This document shows, one piece after another, positions 42,892-50,967 of a stretch of 64,000 nt of DNA. Origin of the DNA: Kitasatospora terrestris (GTDB lineage Bacteria; Actinomycetota; Actinomycetes; Streptomycetales; Streptomycetaceae); NCBI RefSeq assembly GCF_039542905.1, contig NZ_BAABIS010000001.1:7998001-8062000 (forward strand), in the 5' to 3' direction. The number at the start of each line of letters is the position of its first letter. Positions within the stretch are counted from its first letter, which is position 1. A program made the position numbers and the translations under genes. The notes beneath the pieces were generated by a model. It did not search any database and had not been told where the DNA came from. It was given only the letters and a program-made list of their open reading frames with translations.

Positions 42892-44184
42892 ATGAGTCCG
42901 AGATTCGTCGCCGTCGCCGCGACCACCGCACTTCTCCTGGGCATGGCCACCGCCTGCTCCTCCGGCGGGACCTCCGCCGACGGGGGCTCCGGGACGATCC
43001 ACGTGATGGTCTACGGCGACGCCACCAACAAGGTCGAGAAGCAGATCGTCGAGACCTTCAACAAGACCTCCAAGGTCAAGGTCGTGCTGGACACCGTCCC
43101 CGGCGCGGACTACCAGCAGAAGCTGCAGACCGTGATCAACACCCCGCAGGCCCCCGACGTCTTCTTCAACTGGGGCGGCGGGTCCATCCAGCCGTTCGTC
43201 AAGGCCGACCTGCTGCTCCCGCTGGACGGGTTCATCGCCCAGGACCCCGGCCTGAAGGACAACTTCCTGCCGTCCGTCTTCAACTCGGCGGTGGTCGACG
43301 GCAAGCCGTACGGCGTGCCGATGCGCGGAACCCAGCCGGTGCTGCTCTTCCACAACAAGAAGGTGCTGGCCGACGCGGGCATCACCCCGCCGAAGACCTG
43401 GGACGAGCTGGTCGCCGACGCCAAGGCACTGAAGGCCAAGGGCGTCACCCCGATCGCCCTCGGCGGCGCGGACCAGTGGCCGACGCTGATGTGGTTCGAG
43501 TACCTCTACGACCGGATCGCCGGCCCCGGGCTCTTCCAGCGCGCGCTCGGCGGCGACCCGGCCGCCTGGGCCGGCGAGGACAGCCGCGCGGCCCTCGCCA
43601 AGCTCAAGGAGCTGGTCGACGCGGGCGCCTTCGGCACCACCTACGACTCGGTGAAGTTCACCGACGGCGGCTCCCCGGCCCTGGTGGCCAAGGGCAAGGC
43701 CGCGTTCGAGCTGATGGGCTCCTGGTACTACTCCACCCAGCAGGACGCCAACCCCGACTTCGCCAGGACCGGCCTCGGCTACACCGGCTTCCCGACCGTC
43801 GCCGGCGGCAAGGGCGACGCGGCCGACGTGGTCGGCAACACCAACAACTTCTACTCGGTGCTGAAGAAGACCAAGCACCCGGAGGCGGCCGCCGCCTTCC
43901 TCAAGCTGATGTACTCCGACGAGTTCGTGAAGGCGCAGCTGGCCATCGGCAACCTGCCGACCACCACCAACACCGCGAACTTCCTCGACACCGCCGCCAG
44001 CCCCGAGTACTCGAAGTACCAGTACGAGCTGGTCAAGGCCGCGCCCTCGTTCCAGCTCTCCTGGGACCAGGCCTACCCGCCGAGCGCCATCACCCCGATC
44101 CACGTCGCCGTCCAGCAGTTCTTCAACGGCAAGCTCGACGCGGACGGGTTCATCAAGGCCATGCAGGCCTTGTCGACGTCATGA
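42892..44184 (+). CDS. bxlE: Sugar ABC transporter substrate-binding lipoprotein (BxlE-like)
   Basis: A 430-residue extracellular binding protein. The ATG (MSPRFVAVAATTALLLGM) with GAGG upstream gives a lipobox ATAC with Cys about residue 22. The mature part (GTIHVMVYGDATNKVEKQIV) is family 1 type, as in xylobiose and cellobiose binding proteins. With the next two permeases it forms an importer; the ATPase is absent, as usual in Streptomyces where MsiK serves many sugar transporters. The stop overlaps the next gene by ATGA. Confidence 0.9.
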   Translation: MSPRFVAVAATTALLLGMATACSSGGTSADGGSGTIHVMVYGDATNKVEKQIVETFNKTSKVKVVLDTVPGADYQQKLQTVINTPQAPDVFFNWGGGSIQPFVKADLLLPLDGFIAQDPGLKDNFLPSVFNSAVVDGKPYGVPMRGTQPVLLFHNKKVLADAGITPPKTWDELVADAKALKAKGVTPIALGGADQWPTLMWFEYLYDRIAGPGLFQRALGGDPAAWAGEDSRAALAKLKELVDAGAFGTTYDSVKFTDGGSPALVAKGKAAFELMGSWYYSTQQDANPDFARTGLGYTGFPTVAGGKGDAADVVGNTNNFYSVLKKTKHPEAAAAFLKLMYSDEFVKAQLAIGNLPTTTNTANFLDTAASPEYSKYQYELVKAAPSFQLSWDQAYPPSAITPIHVAVQQFFNGKLDADGFIKAMQALSTS

Positions 44185-45077
44185 CGCGCGCCGGGCGGAC
44201 CGGCGCGGGGGTGACCCGTCCGGGCTTCGCCTGGGCGGCGCCCGCCGCCGTGTTCTTCCTGCTGTTCGCGATCGTGCCGCTGCTGCTGGTCGCCGTCCTC
44301 TCCTTCACCAGCTGGGACGGCATCACCGACCCCCGCTTCAACGGCCTGGACAACTGGACCGGCCTGGCCCACGACCCGGTCATGCTCCAGTCGGTCGGCA
44401 CCACCCTGCTGCTCACCGTCCTCGGCGTGGTCACCCAGACGCCGATCAGCATCCTGCTCGGCGTCTGGGCGGCCGGGCACCAGCGCAACCGGGCCGTGCT
44501 CTCGGCGATCTACTTCGTGCCGCTGCTGCTCTCGGCGACCGCCGTCTCGGTGGTGTGGCGGGCCGTCCTCGACCCCAACTTCGGAGTGCCCTCGCAGGCC
44601 GGCTGGCTGTTCGGCGACGGCAACCTGCTGGGCACCAGGGCCGGCGCGATCGGCGTGCTCACCTTCGTCGGCGTCTGGCAGTTCACCCCGCTGCACGCGC
44701 TGATCTACCAGGGCGGCGCCCGGGCGATCCCGCAGGTGCTCTACCAGGCCGCGGCGGTCGACGGCGCCGGTACCGTCCGGCAGTTCTTCCACATCACCCT
44801 GCCGCAGCTGCGCAACACCGTCATCACCTCCATGGTGCTGATGGTGGTCGGCGGGCTCACCACCTTCGACACGGTGCTGATCCTGACCCAGGGCGGCCCC
44901 GGCACCGACACCACCGTGAGTGCCTACTACATGTACCAGAAGGCCTTCAAGGGCTTCGACTTCGGCGCCGGCTCGGCGATCGCGCTGGTCCTGGTGGTGG
45001 TCGCCACCCTGATCTCGCTCGCGGTCGTCCGGCTCTCCGGCTACGACCGGATGCGCTCCTCGGCGGAGGGCCTGTGA
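44181..45077 (+). CDS. bxlF: ABC sugar permease 1 (MalF-like)
   Basis: A 298-residue integral membrane protein with about six helices (FAWAAPAAVFFLLFAIVPLL at the N-terminus). The EAA-type loop reads YQAAAVDGAGTVRQFFHITL, which docks the shared ATPase. It overlaps the binding-protein gene by 4 bases and the next permease gene by 1 base, showing coupled translation. Confidence 0.92.
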   Translation: MTRAGRTGAGVTRPGFAWAAPAAVFFLLFAIVPLLLVAVLSFTSWDGITDPRFNGLDNWTGLAHDPVMLQSVGTTLLLTVLGVVTQTPISILLGVWAAGHQRNRAVLSAIYFVPLLLSATAVSVVWRAVLDPNFGVPSQAGWLFGDGNLLGTRAGAIGVLTFVGVWQFTPLHALIYQGGARAIPQVLYQAAAVDGAGTVRQFFHITLPQLRNTVITSMVLMVVGGLTTFDTVLILTQGGPGTDTTVSAYYMYQKAFKGFDFGAGSAIALVLVVVATLISLAVVRLSGYDRMRSSAEGL

Positions 45078-45895
45078 TGCGTCGACGCCCGAACTGGCTC
45101 GCCGGCCTCGGCTCGCTGGTGTGGCTGGCCCTGGTCGGCCTGCCGCTGTACGTGCTGCTGCTCGCCACCCTGCGCACCCGCTCCGACTACTCCACCGAGG
45201 GGCCGCTCTCCCTCCCCGCGGAGTGGACCTTCGACAACTACCTCACCGACCTGTCCAACGGCTTCGGCCAGGACTTCCTGAACACCCTGGTGGTCACCGC
45301 CAGCGTGGTCGCCATCGTGCTGCTGCTCGTCCCGCCGCTCGCGTACGCCATCGTGCGCGCCCGGGGGCGGACCACCGGGTGGGTGTTCCGGATGTTCCTG
45401 CTGGGTCTGGCGATCCCCGCGCAGGCGGTGATCGTGCCGATGTTCTACGTGATCAGCAAGGCCGGACTGTACGACCACCTGATCGGGGTGATCCTGCCGA
45501 CCGCCGCCTTCTGCCTGCCCGTGTGCACGCTCGTGCTGACCGGCGCGATGCGCGACATCACCCCGGAGCTGTACGAGGCGATGGCGATGGACGGCGCCTC
45601 CCCGGCCCGGGTGTTCCGGCAGCTGGTGCTGCCGCTCTCCCGGGGCGGACTCTCCTCCGTCGTGGTGTTCGCCGCGCTCCAGGCGTGGAACGGCTTCCTC
45701 TTCCCACTGATCCTCACCCAGTCCGACGCCACCAAGGTGGTCACCCTCGGCCTGTACGAGTTCCAGACCGAGCACGGCGTCGACGTGCCCGGCCTGCTCA
45801 GTGCCGTGGTGCTGTCCATGCTGCCCATCTTCATCGTCTACCTGTTCGCCCGCCGCGCCCTGGTCCAGGGGCTGATGGGAGTCGGAGGAAAGTGA
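45077..45895 (+). CDS. bxlG: ABC sugar permease 2 (MalG-like)
   Basis: A 272-residue integral membrane protein, partner of the preceding permease. The EAA loop is YEAMAMDGASPARVFRQLVL. The ATG at 45077 overlaps the previous stop by one base; a GTG three bases earlier is also possible. The stop overlaps the GH3 start (GTGA). Confidence 0.92.
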   Translation: MRRRPNWLAGLGSLVWLALVGLPLYVLLLATLRTRSDYSTEGPLSLPAEWTFDNYLTDLSNGFGQDFLNTLVVTASVVAIVLLLVPPLAYAIVRARGRTTGWVFRMFLLGLAIPAQAVIVPMFYVISKAGLYDHLIGVILPTAAFCLPVCTLVLTGAMRDITPELYEAMAMDGASPARVFRQLVLPLSRGGLSSVVVFAALQAWNGFLFPLILTQSDATKVVTLGLYEFQTEHGVDVPGLLSAVVLSMLPIFIVYLFARRALVQGLMGVGGK

Positions 45896-48249
45896 ACGAC
45901 CGTCAAGATCCCCCGCCCGCCTGGCGCGACACCGCGCTCGCGCCGTCGGAGCGCGCCGACGCCCTGATCGCGGAGATGACCCTGCCCGAGAAGCTCGCCC
46001 AACTGGTCGGCGTCTGGGTCGGCGCCAGCGACGAGGGCGGCGAGGTCGCCCCGCACCAGCACGAGATGGAGCAGCCGCCCGACCTCGACGAGCTGCTGCC
46101 GCACGGTCTCGGGCAGCTGACCCGCCCGTTCGGCACCGCCCCGGTCGACCCGGCGCTCGGCGCGCTGTCCCTGCAGCGCAGCCAGCAGCGGATCGCCGCC
46201 GCCAACCGCTTCGGCATCCCGGCGATCGCCCACGAGGAGTGCCTCGCCGGGTTCGCCGCCTGGGGCGCCACCGCCTACCCGGTGCCGCTGTCCTGGGGCG
46301 CCGCCTTCGACCCCGACCTGGTGCGGGAGATGGCCGCCGCGATCGGCCGCGACCTGCGGTCCGTCGGCGTCCACCAGGGCCTCGCCCCGGTGCTCGACGT
46401 GGTCCGCGACGCCCGCTGGGGCCGGGTCGAGGAGACCGTCGGCGAGGACCCGTACCTGGTCGGCACGGTCGCCACCGCCTACGTCCAGGGCCTGGAGTCC
46501 GCCGGGATCGTCGCCACCCTCAAGCACTTCGCCGGGTACTCCGCCTCCCGCGCCGGCCGCAACCTCGCACCGGTCAGCATGGGCGCCCGCGAACGGGCCG
46601 ACGTCATCCTGCCGCCGTTCGAGATGGCCGTCCGCGAGGGCCGGCCCCGTTCGGTGATGCACGCCTACACCGACACCGACGGCCTCCCGTCGGCCGCCGA
46701 CGAGGCGCTGCTCACCGGCCTGCTCCGGGACACCTGGGGCTTCACCGGCACCGTCGTCGCCGACTACTTCGGCATCGCCTTCCTCAAGGCGCTGCACGGC
46801 GTCGCCGAGGACTGGGCGGACGCCGCCGGCCTCGCCCTGGCCAGCGGCGTCGACGTCGAACTGCCCACCGTGAAGACCTTCGGAGCGCCCCTGCTGGACG
46901 CCGTCGCGTCCGGCGCCGTACCGGAGGCGCTGGTCGACCGGGCGCTGCACCGGGTGCTCGCCCAGAAGGCCGAACTCGGCCTGCTGGACCCGGACTGGAG
47001 CCCCGTGCCCGCCGTCCTCGCCGACGCCGACCCGGACGCGCCGAAGGAGCTGCGCGGGCGGGTCGACCTCGACCCGCCCGCGAACCGGGCGCTCGCCGAG
47101 CGGATCGCCGAGCAGGCCGTCGTCCTGCTGCGCAACGACGGCACCCTGCCGCTGCACCGCCCCGCCCGGATCGCCCTGATCGGACCGAACGGCGACGAGC
47201 CGACCGCCGTCCTCGGCTGCTACGCCTTCCCCGTGCACGTCGGCAGCCAGCACCCGAAGACCCCGCTGGGCATCGAACTCCCCACCCTGCGCGAATCGCT
47301 GGCCGCCGAGTTCACGGGCAGCGAGCTGTGGACCGTCCAGGGCGTGGCGGTCGACGGCGAGGACACCGCCGGCATCGCCGAGGCCGTCCGGGCCGCGCGC
47401 GCCGCCGACCTGGTGGTGCTCGCGCTCGGCGACCGCGCCGGACTCTTCGGCCGCGGCACCAGCGGCGAGGGCTGCGACGCGGCCTCCCTCGACCTGCCCG
47501 GACGGCAGCGCGAGCTGCTGGAGGCCGTGCTCGACACCGGCACCCCGGTGGTGGTCACCCTGCTCGCCGGCCGGCCCTACGCGCTGGGGCGGGCGGTGGA
47601 GGAGGCGGCGGCGATCGTCCAGTGCTTCTTCCCCGGCGAGGCCGGCACCCGGGCCCTCGCCGGGGTGCTCAGCGGCCGGGTCAACCCCTCCGGGCGGCTC
47701 CCGGTCTCCGTCCCCGCGCACCCCGGCGCCCAGCCGTCGAGCTACCTGGCCGCACGGCTCGGCCAGGCGAGCGAGGTGTCCAGCAGTGACCCGACGCCCG
47801 CCTACGGCTTCGGACACGGCCTCGGCTACACCGAGTTCACCTGGTCGGAGCTCACGGTGGAGACCGGGGAGACCGGCACCGACGGGGCCTTCCGGGTCGC
47901 CTTCGAGCTGCGCAACACCGGCGACCGGGCCGGCAGCGAGGTCGTCCAGCTCTACCTGCACGACCCGGTGGCGAGCGTGGTGCAGCCGGTCCAGCGGCTG
48001 GTCGGCTACCGGCGGATCGAGCTCGCCGCCGGCGCCCGCTGCCGGATCGCCGTCGAACTCCCCGCCGACACGGCCTCGTTCACCGGACGCGACGGCCGGC
48101 GGATCGTCGAACCCGGCGCCCTGGAGCTGCGCATCGCCGCCTCCAGCACCGACGCCCGGCTCACCGTGCCGCTGCGCCTGACCGGCCCCGTCCGCGCCGT
48201 CGACCACACCCGCCGGCTGCACCCGGCCGTCACCGTCGACCGACTCTGA
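45892..48249 (+). CDS. bxlA: Cytoplasmic GH3 beta-xylosidase (BxlA-like)
   Basis: A 785-residue GH3 enzyme without signal peptide. KHF (211-213), nucleophile D291 in VVADYFG and the second domain EQAVVLLRNDGTLPLHRPAR, ending with a fibronectin III-like domain (GDRAGSEVVQLYLHDPVASV). It cuts xylo-oligosaccharides brought in by the importer just upstream, to which it is coupled by a 4-base overlap. Gene order regulator-binding protein-two permeases-GH3 matches Streptomyces bxl loci. Confidence 0.92.
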   Translation: MNDRQDPPPAWRDTALAPSERADALIAEMTLPEKLAQLVGVWVGASDEGGEVAPHQHEMEQPPDLDELLPHGLGQLTRPFGTAPVDPALGALSLQRSQQRIAAANRFGIPAIAHEECLAGFAAWGATAYPVPLSWGAAFDPDLVREMAAAIGRDLRSVGVHQGLAPVLDVVRDARWGRVEETVGEDPYLVGTVATAYVQGLESAGIVATLKHFAGYSASRAGRNLAPVSMGARERADVILPPFEMAVREGRPRSVMHAYTDTDGLPSAADEALLTGLLRDTWGFTGTVVADYFGIAFLKALHGVAEDWADAAGLALASGVDVELPTVKTFGAPLLDAVASGAVPEALVDRALHRVLAQKAELGLLDPDWSPVPAVLADADPDAPKELRGRVDLDPPANRALAERIAEQAVVLLRNDGTLPLHRPARIALIGPNGDEPTAVLGCYAFPVHVGSQHPKTPLGIELPTLRESLAAEFTGSELWTVQGVAVDGEDTAGIAEAVRAARAADLVVLALGDRAGLFGRGTSGEGCDAASLDLPGRQRELLEAVLDTGTPVVVTLLAGRPYALGRAVEEAAAIVQCFFPGEAGTRALAGVLSGRVNPSGRLPVSVPAHPGAQPSSYLAARLGQASEVSSSDPTPAYGFGHGLGYTEFTWSELTVETGETGTDGAFRVAFELRNTGDRAGSEVVQLYLHDPVASVVQPVQRLVGYRRIELAAGARCRIAVELPADTASFTGRDGRRIVEPGALELRIAASSTDARLTVPLRLTGPVRAVDHTRRLHPAVTVDRL

Positions 48250-48259
48250 GGAGACCCGC

Positions 48260-49231
48260 ATGCACGGCGACCTGACCGAGGCCGAGCTGCACGCCTACCG
48301 CAGCAGCCAGCGCGAGCCCGCCGACCTGGACGCCTTCTGGGCCGGCACCCTCGCCGAGGCCCGCACCGCCGGCGGCGAGGTGCGGCTCGACCCGGTCAGG
48401 ACCGGTCTGACCACCCTCGACACCTACGACCTGACCTTCCCCGGCTTCGCCGGCGAACCGGTCCGGGCCTGGCTGCGCCTGCCGCGCGGCGCGGCGGGCC
48501 CGCTGCCCGCCGTCGTCCAGTACGTCGGGTACGGCGGCGGGCGCGGCGACGCCCTGGAGAACCTGCTCTGGGCCTCGGCCGGCTACGCGCACCTGCAGAT
48601 GGACACCCGCGGCCAGGGCTCCGGCTGGAGCCGCGGCGCCACCCCCGACTCCGGACCGGCCGGACCGCAGGCCCCCGGCATGATGACCCGCGGCATCACC
48701 GACCCGCACGGCTACTACTACCGGCGGCTGATCACCGACGCGGTCCGCGCGGTGGACGCCGCGCGCACCCTGCCCGCCGTCGACCCGGCGCGAGTCGCCG
48801 TCCTCGGCGCGAGCCAGGGCGGCGGCCTGGCCCTGGCGGCGGCCGGACTGCTGCCGGACCTGGCGGCGGTGGTGGCGCACGTGCCGTTCCTCTGCGACTT
48901 CCCCCGGGCCGTCACCGGCACCGACGCCTACCCGTACCGGGAGATCGCCGACTACCTGGCCGTCCACCGCGACGCCGAGGAGCGCGTGCACCGCACGCTC
49001 TCCTACGTCGACGGCGTGAACCTCGCCCGCCGGGCCGCCGCCCCCGCCCGGTTCTCCGCCGCCCTGATGGACGAGACCACCCCGCCCGCCACCGTGTTCG
49101 GCGCCTACCACGCCTACGCCGGGCCCAAGGAGATCACCGTCTGGCGGTACAACGGCCACGAGGCCGGGCAGGCCGACGACGACCGGGCCGCGCTGGAGTT
49201 CCTGGCGCGGCACCTCGCGCCGAAGGAGTGA
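48260..49231 (+). CDS. Cytoplasmic acetyl xylan esterase, CE7 family
   Basis: A 323-residue alpha/beta hydrolase of the acetyl xylan esterase/cephalosporin C deacetylase family. It has the family motif MDTRGQGSGW (114-123), nucleophile S185 in GASQGG, D271 (LMDETTPP) and H300 (NGHEAG). No signal peptide: it probably removes acetyl groups from imported xylo-oligosaccharides. GAGGAG precedes the ATG; the gene follows the GH3 gene by 10 bases. Confidence 0.93.
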   Translation: MHGDLTEAELHAYRSSQREPADLDAFWAGTLAEARTAGGEVRLDPVRTGLTTLDTYDLTFPGFAGEPVRAWLRLPRGAAGPLPAVVQYVGYGGGRGDALENLLWASAGYAHLQMDTRGQGSGWSRGATPDSGPAGPQAPGMMTRGITDPHGYYYRRLITDAVRAVDAARTLPAVDPARVAVLGASQGGGLALAAAGLLPDLAAVVAHVPFLCDFPRAVTGTDAYPYREIADYLAVHRDAEERVHRTLSYVDGVNLARRAAAPARFSAALMDETTPPATVFGAYHAYAGPKEITVWRYNGHEAGQADDDRAALEFLARHLAPKE

Positions 49232-49232
49232 C

Positions 49233-50771
49233 GTGCCCCACGCCGTCAACCCGATCCTGCCCGGATTCCACCCCGACCCGTCGATCTGCCGGGTCGGCGA
49301 GGACTACTACCTGGTCAACTCCAGCTTCCAGTACTTCCCCGGCCTGCCGATCCACCACAGCCGCGACCTGGTCCACTGGCGGCCGCTCGGCCACGTCCTG
49401 GACCGGCCCGGGCAGCTGCCGCTCGACGGCGTCCGCCCGTCCGGCGGGCTGTACGCGCCCACCGTCCGGTACGCGCACGGCCGCTTCCACGTGGTCTGCA
49501 CCCTGGTCGACGGCCTGCGGGAGAGCGGCACCTTCGTGGTCACCGCGGAGGACCCGGCCGGGCCGTGGTCCGACCCCGTCTGGCTGCCCGAGGCGCCCGG
49601 CTTCGACCCCGACCTCTTCGTCGACCCGGCCACCGGCCGCACCTGGCTGCTCGGCGCCCGCCCGGTGCCCGGCCTCGAACCCGAGGGACGCACCGAGATC
49701 TGGGCCCGCCCGATCGACCACGGCAGTTGGCGGTTCACGGGGGAGGAGCGGGTCCTGTTCCGCGGCGCCCTGGTCGACGCCCGCTGGGCGGAGGGCCCGC
49801 ACCTGCTGCACCGCGACGGCTGGTACTACCTGCTGCTCGCCGAGGGCGGCACCGAGGAGCTGCACGCGGTGACCGTCGCCCGCAGCCGCTCGCTCGACGG
49901 GCCGTTCGAGAACTGCCCGCGCAACCCGCTGCTGACCCACCGCCACCTCGGGCCGGGCCAGGCCGTCACCGGTGTCGGCCATGCCGACCTGGTCGAGACT
50001 CCCGACGGGGACTGGTACGCGGTGGTGCTCGGCAGCCGTCCGTACGAGGGGCGGCACACCGCGCTCGGGCGGGAGACCTTCCTGGCCCGGGTCGCGTGGG
50101 CGGAGGACGGCTGGCCCGTGGTCAACCCGGGCGTCGGCCGGCTCCAGCAGCTCGTCCCGGTCGACCTGCCGGCGCACCCGTGGCCGGCGGGGGCCGAGGA
50201 CCCGTCGGAGCTCGGGCCGCAGTGGTGCTGGGTGCGCACCCCGCGCCGGCGGATCCACCGGCTCGACCCGGCGTCGGGCGTCCTGCGCCTGGAGGCCGCC
50301 CCGGTCCCGCTCGCCGAACGCGGCAGCCCCTCCTTCATCGGCCGCCGCCTGCAGCACCACCGCTTCTCCGCCACCACCACCCTGCTCGGCCGCACCCCGC
50401 CGACGGCTGCCGGCCGGGCCGGCCTGGCCCTGCTCCAGGACGAGGACCACCACGTGCTGCTCACCGTCGGCGCCGGCGGTGCCCGGGCGACCGTGCGGTG
50501 CGCCGGGCGCGAGCGGGTGCTCGCCGAACTGCCGCTCCGGCCGGGGCCGGTGCGTCTCGCCGTCCGCGTCGACGGCCGGGACGGCGAGCTGCTCACCGCC
50601 CAGGGCGACGAGGGGTGGCGGCAGCTGGCCGCGTTCGACGCCCGGGTGCTCACCACCGCCACGGCGGGCGGTTTCACCGGTGCCCTGGTCGGTCTCCACG
50701 CGTACGGCGAGGCCGGCGGGCACGCCGACTTCGCCGGCTTCCACTACGGCGGTGACACTACTCACGTGTGA
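49233..50771 (+). CDS. Cytoplasmic GH43 beta-xylosidase/arabinofuranosidase
   Basis: A 512-residue enzyme with a five-bladed propeller: D15 (GFHPDPS), D125 (FDPDLFV) and E187 (WAEGPHL) are the three catalytic positions. The C-terminal ~200 residues form the beta-sandwich domain typical of GH43 subfamily 11/12-like xylosidases. No signal peptide. The GTG start lies 1 base after the esterase stop. It completes intracellular breakdown of substituted xylo-oligosaccharides. Confidence 0.92.
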   Translation: MPHAVNPILPGFHPDPSICRVGEDYYLVNSSFQYFPGLPIHHSRDLVHWRPLGHVLDRPGQLPLDGVRPSGGLYAPTVRYAHGRFHVVCTLVDGLRESGTFVVTAEDPAGPWSDPVWLPEAPGFDPDLFVDPATGRTWLLGARPVPGLEPEGRTEIWARPIDHGSWRFTGEERVLFRGALVDARWAEGPHLLHRDGWYYLLLAEGGTEELHAVTVARSRSLDGPFENCPRNPLLTHRHLGPGQAVTGVGHADLVETPDGDWYAVVLGSRPYEGRHTALGRETFLARVAWAEDGWPVVNPGVGRLQQLVPVDLPAHPWPAGAEDPSELGPQWCWVRTPRRRIHRLDPASGVLRLEAAPVPLAERGSPSFIGRRLQHHRFSATTTLLGRTPPTAAGRAGLALLQDEDHHVLLTVGAGGARATVRCAGRERVLAELPLRPGPVRLAVRVDGRDGELLTAQGDEGWRQLAAFDARVLTTATAGGFTGALVGLHAYGEAGGHADFAGFHYGGDTTHV

Positions 50772-50967
50772 CATGTCACGCAACACATAACTGAAAACTT
50801 CCAATCTATGCGTCATGCATGCAATGCAAGCCTTCGAGTGGATCGTGCAAGCCTCTTGACAGGGACTCACCCGGAAGCCCTCAATAGGCAACACGCTTCA
50901 ACGGGTTCCAACATCACCGCCGTCCCCCACGGCCGCGGGCACCCCCACTCGAGAGGATCGACCGCGC
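50768..50967. promoter_or_regulatory. 196-bp gap with palindrome and promoter-like boxes
   Basis: GTGACATGTCAC (50768-50779) is a perfect 12-bp palindrome overlapping the GH43 stop. A consensus TTGACA (50856-50861) with a weak TCAATA 19 bases later (50881-50886) may be the promoter of the next gene. TGCAAGCCT occurs twice before it (in the 50820s-50850s). No gene and no clear terminator hairpin is seen in the gap. Confidence 0.5.
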
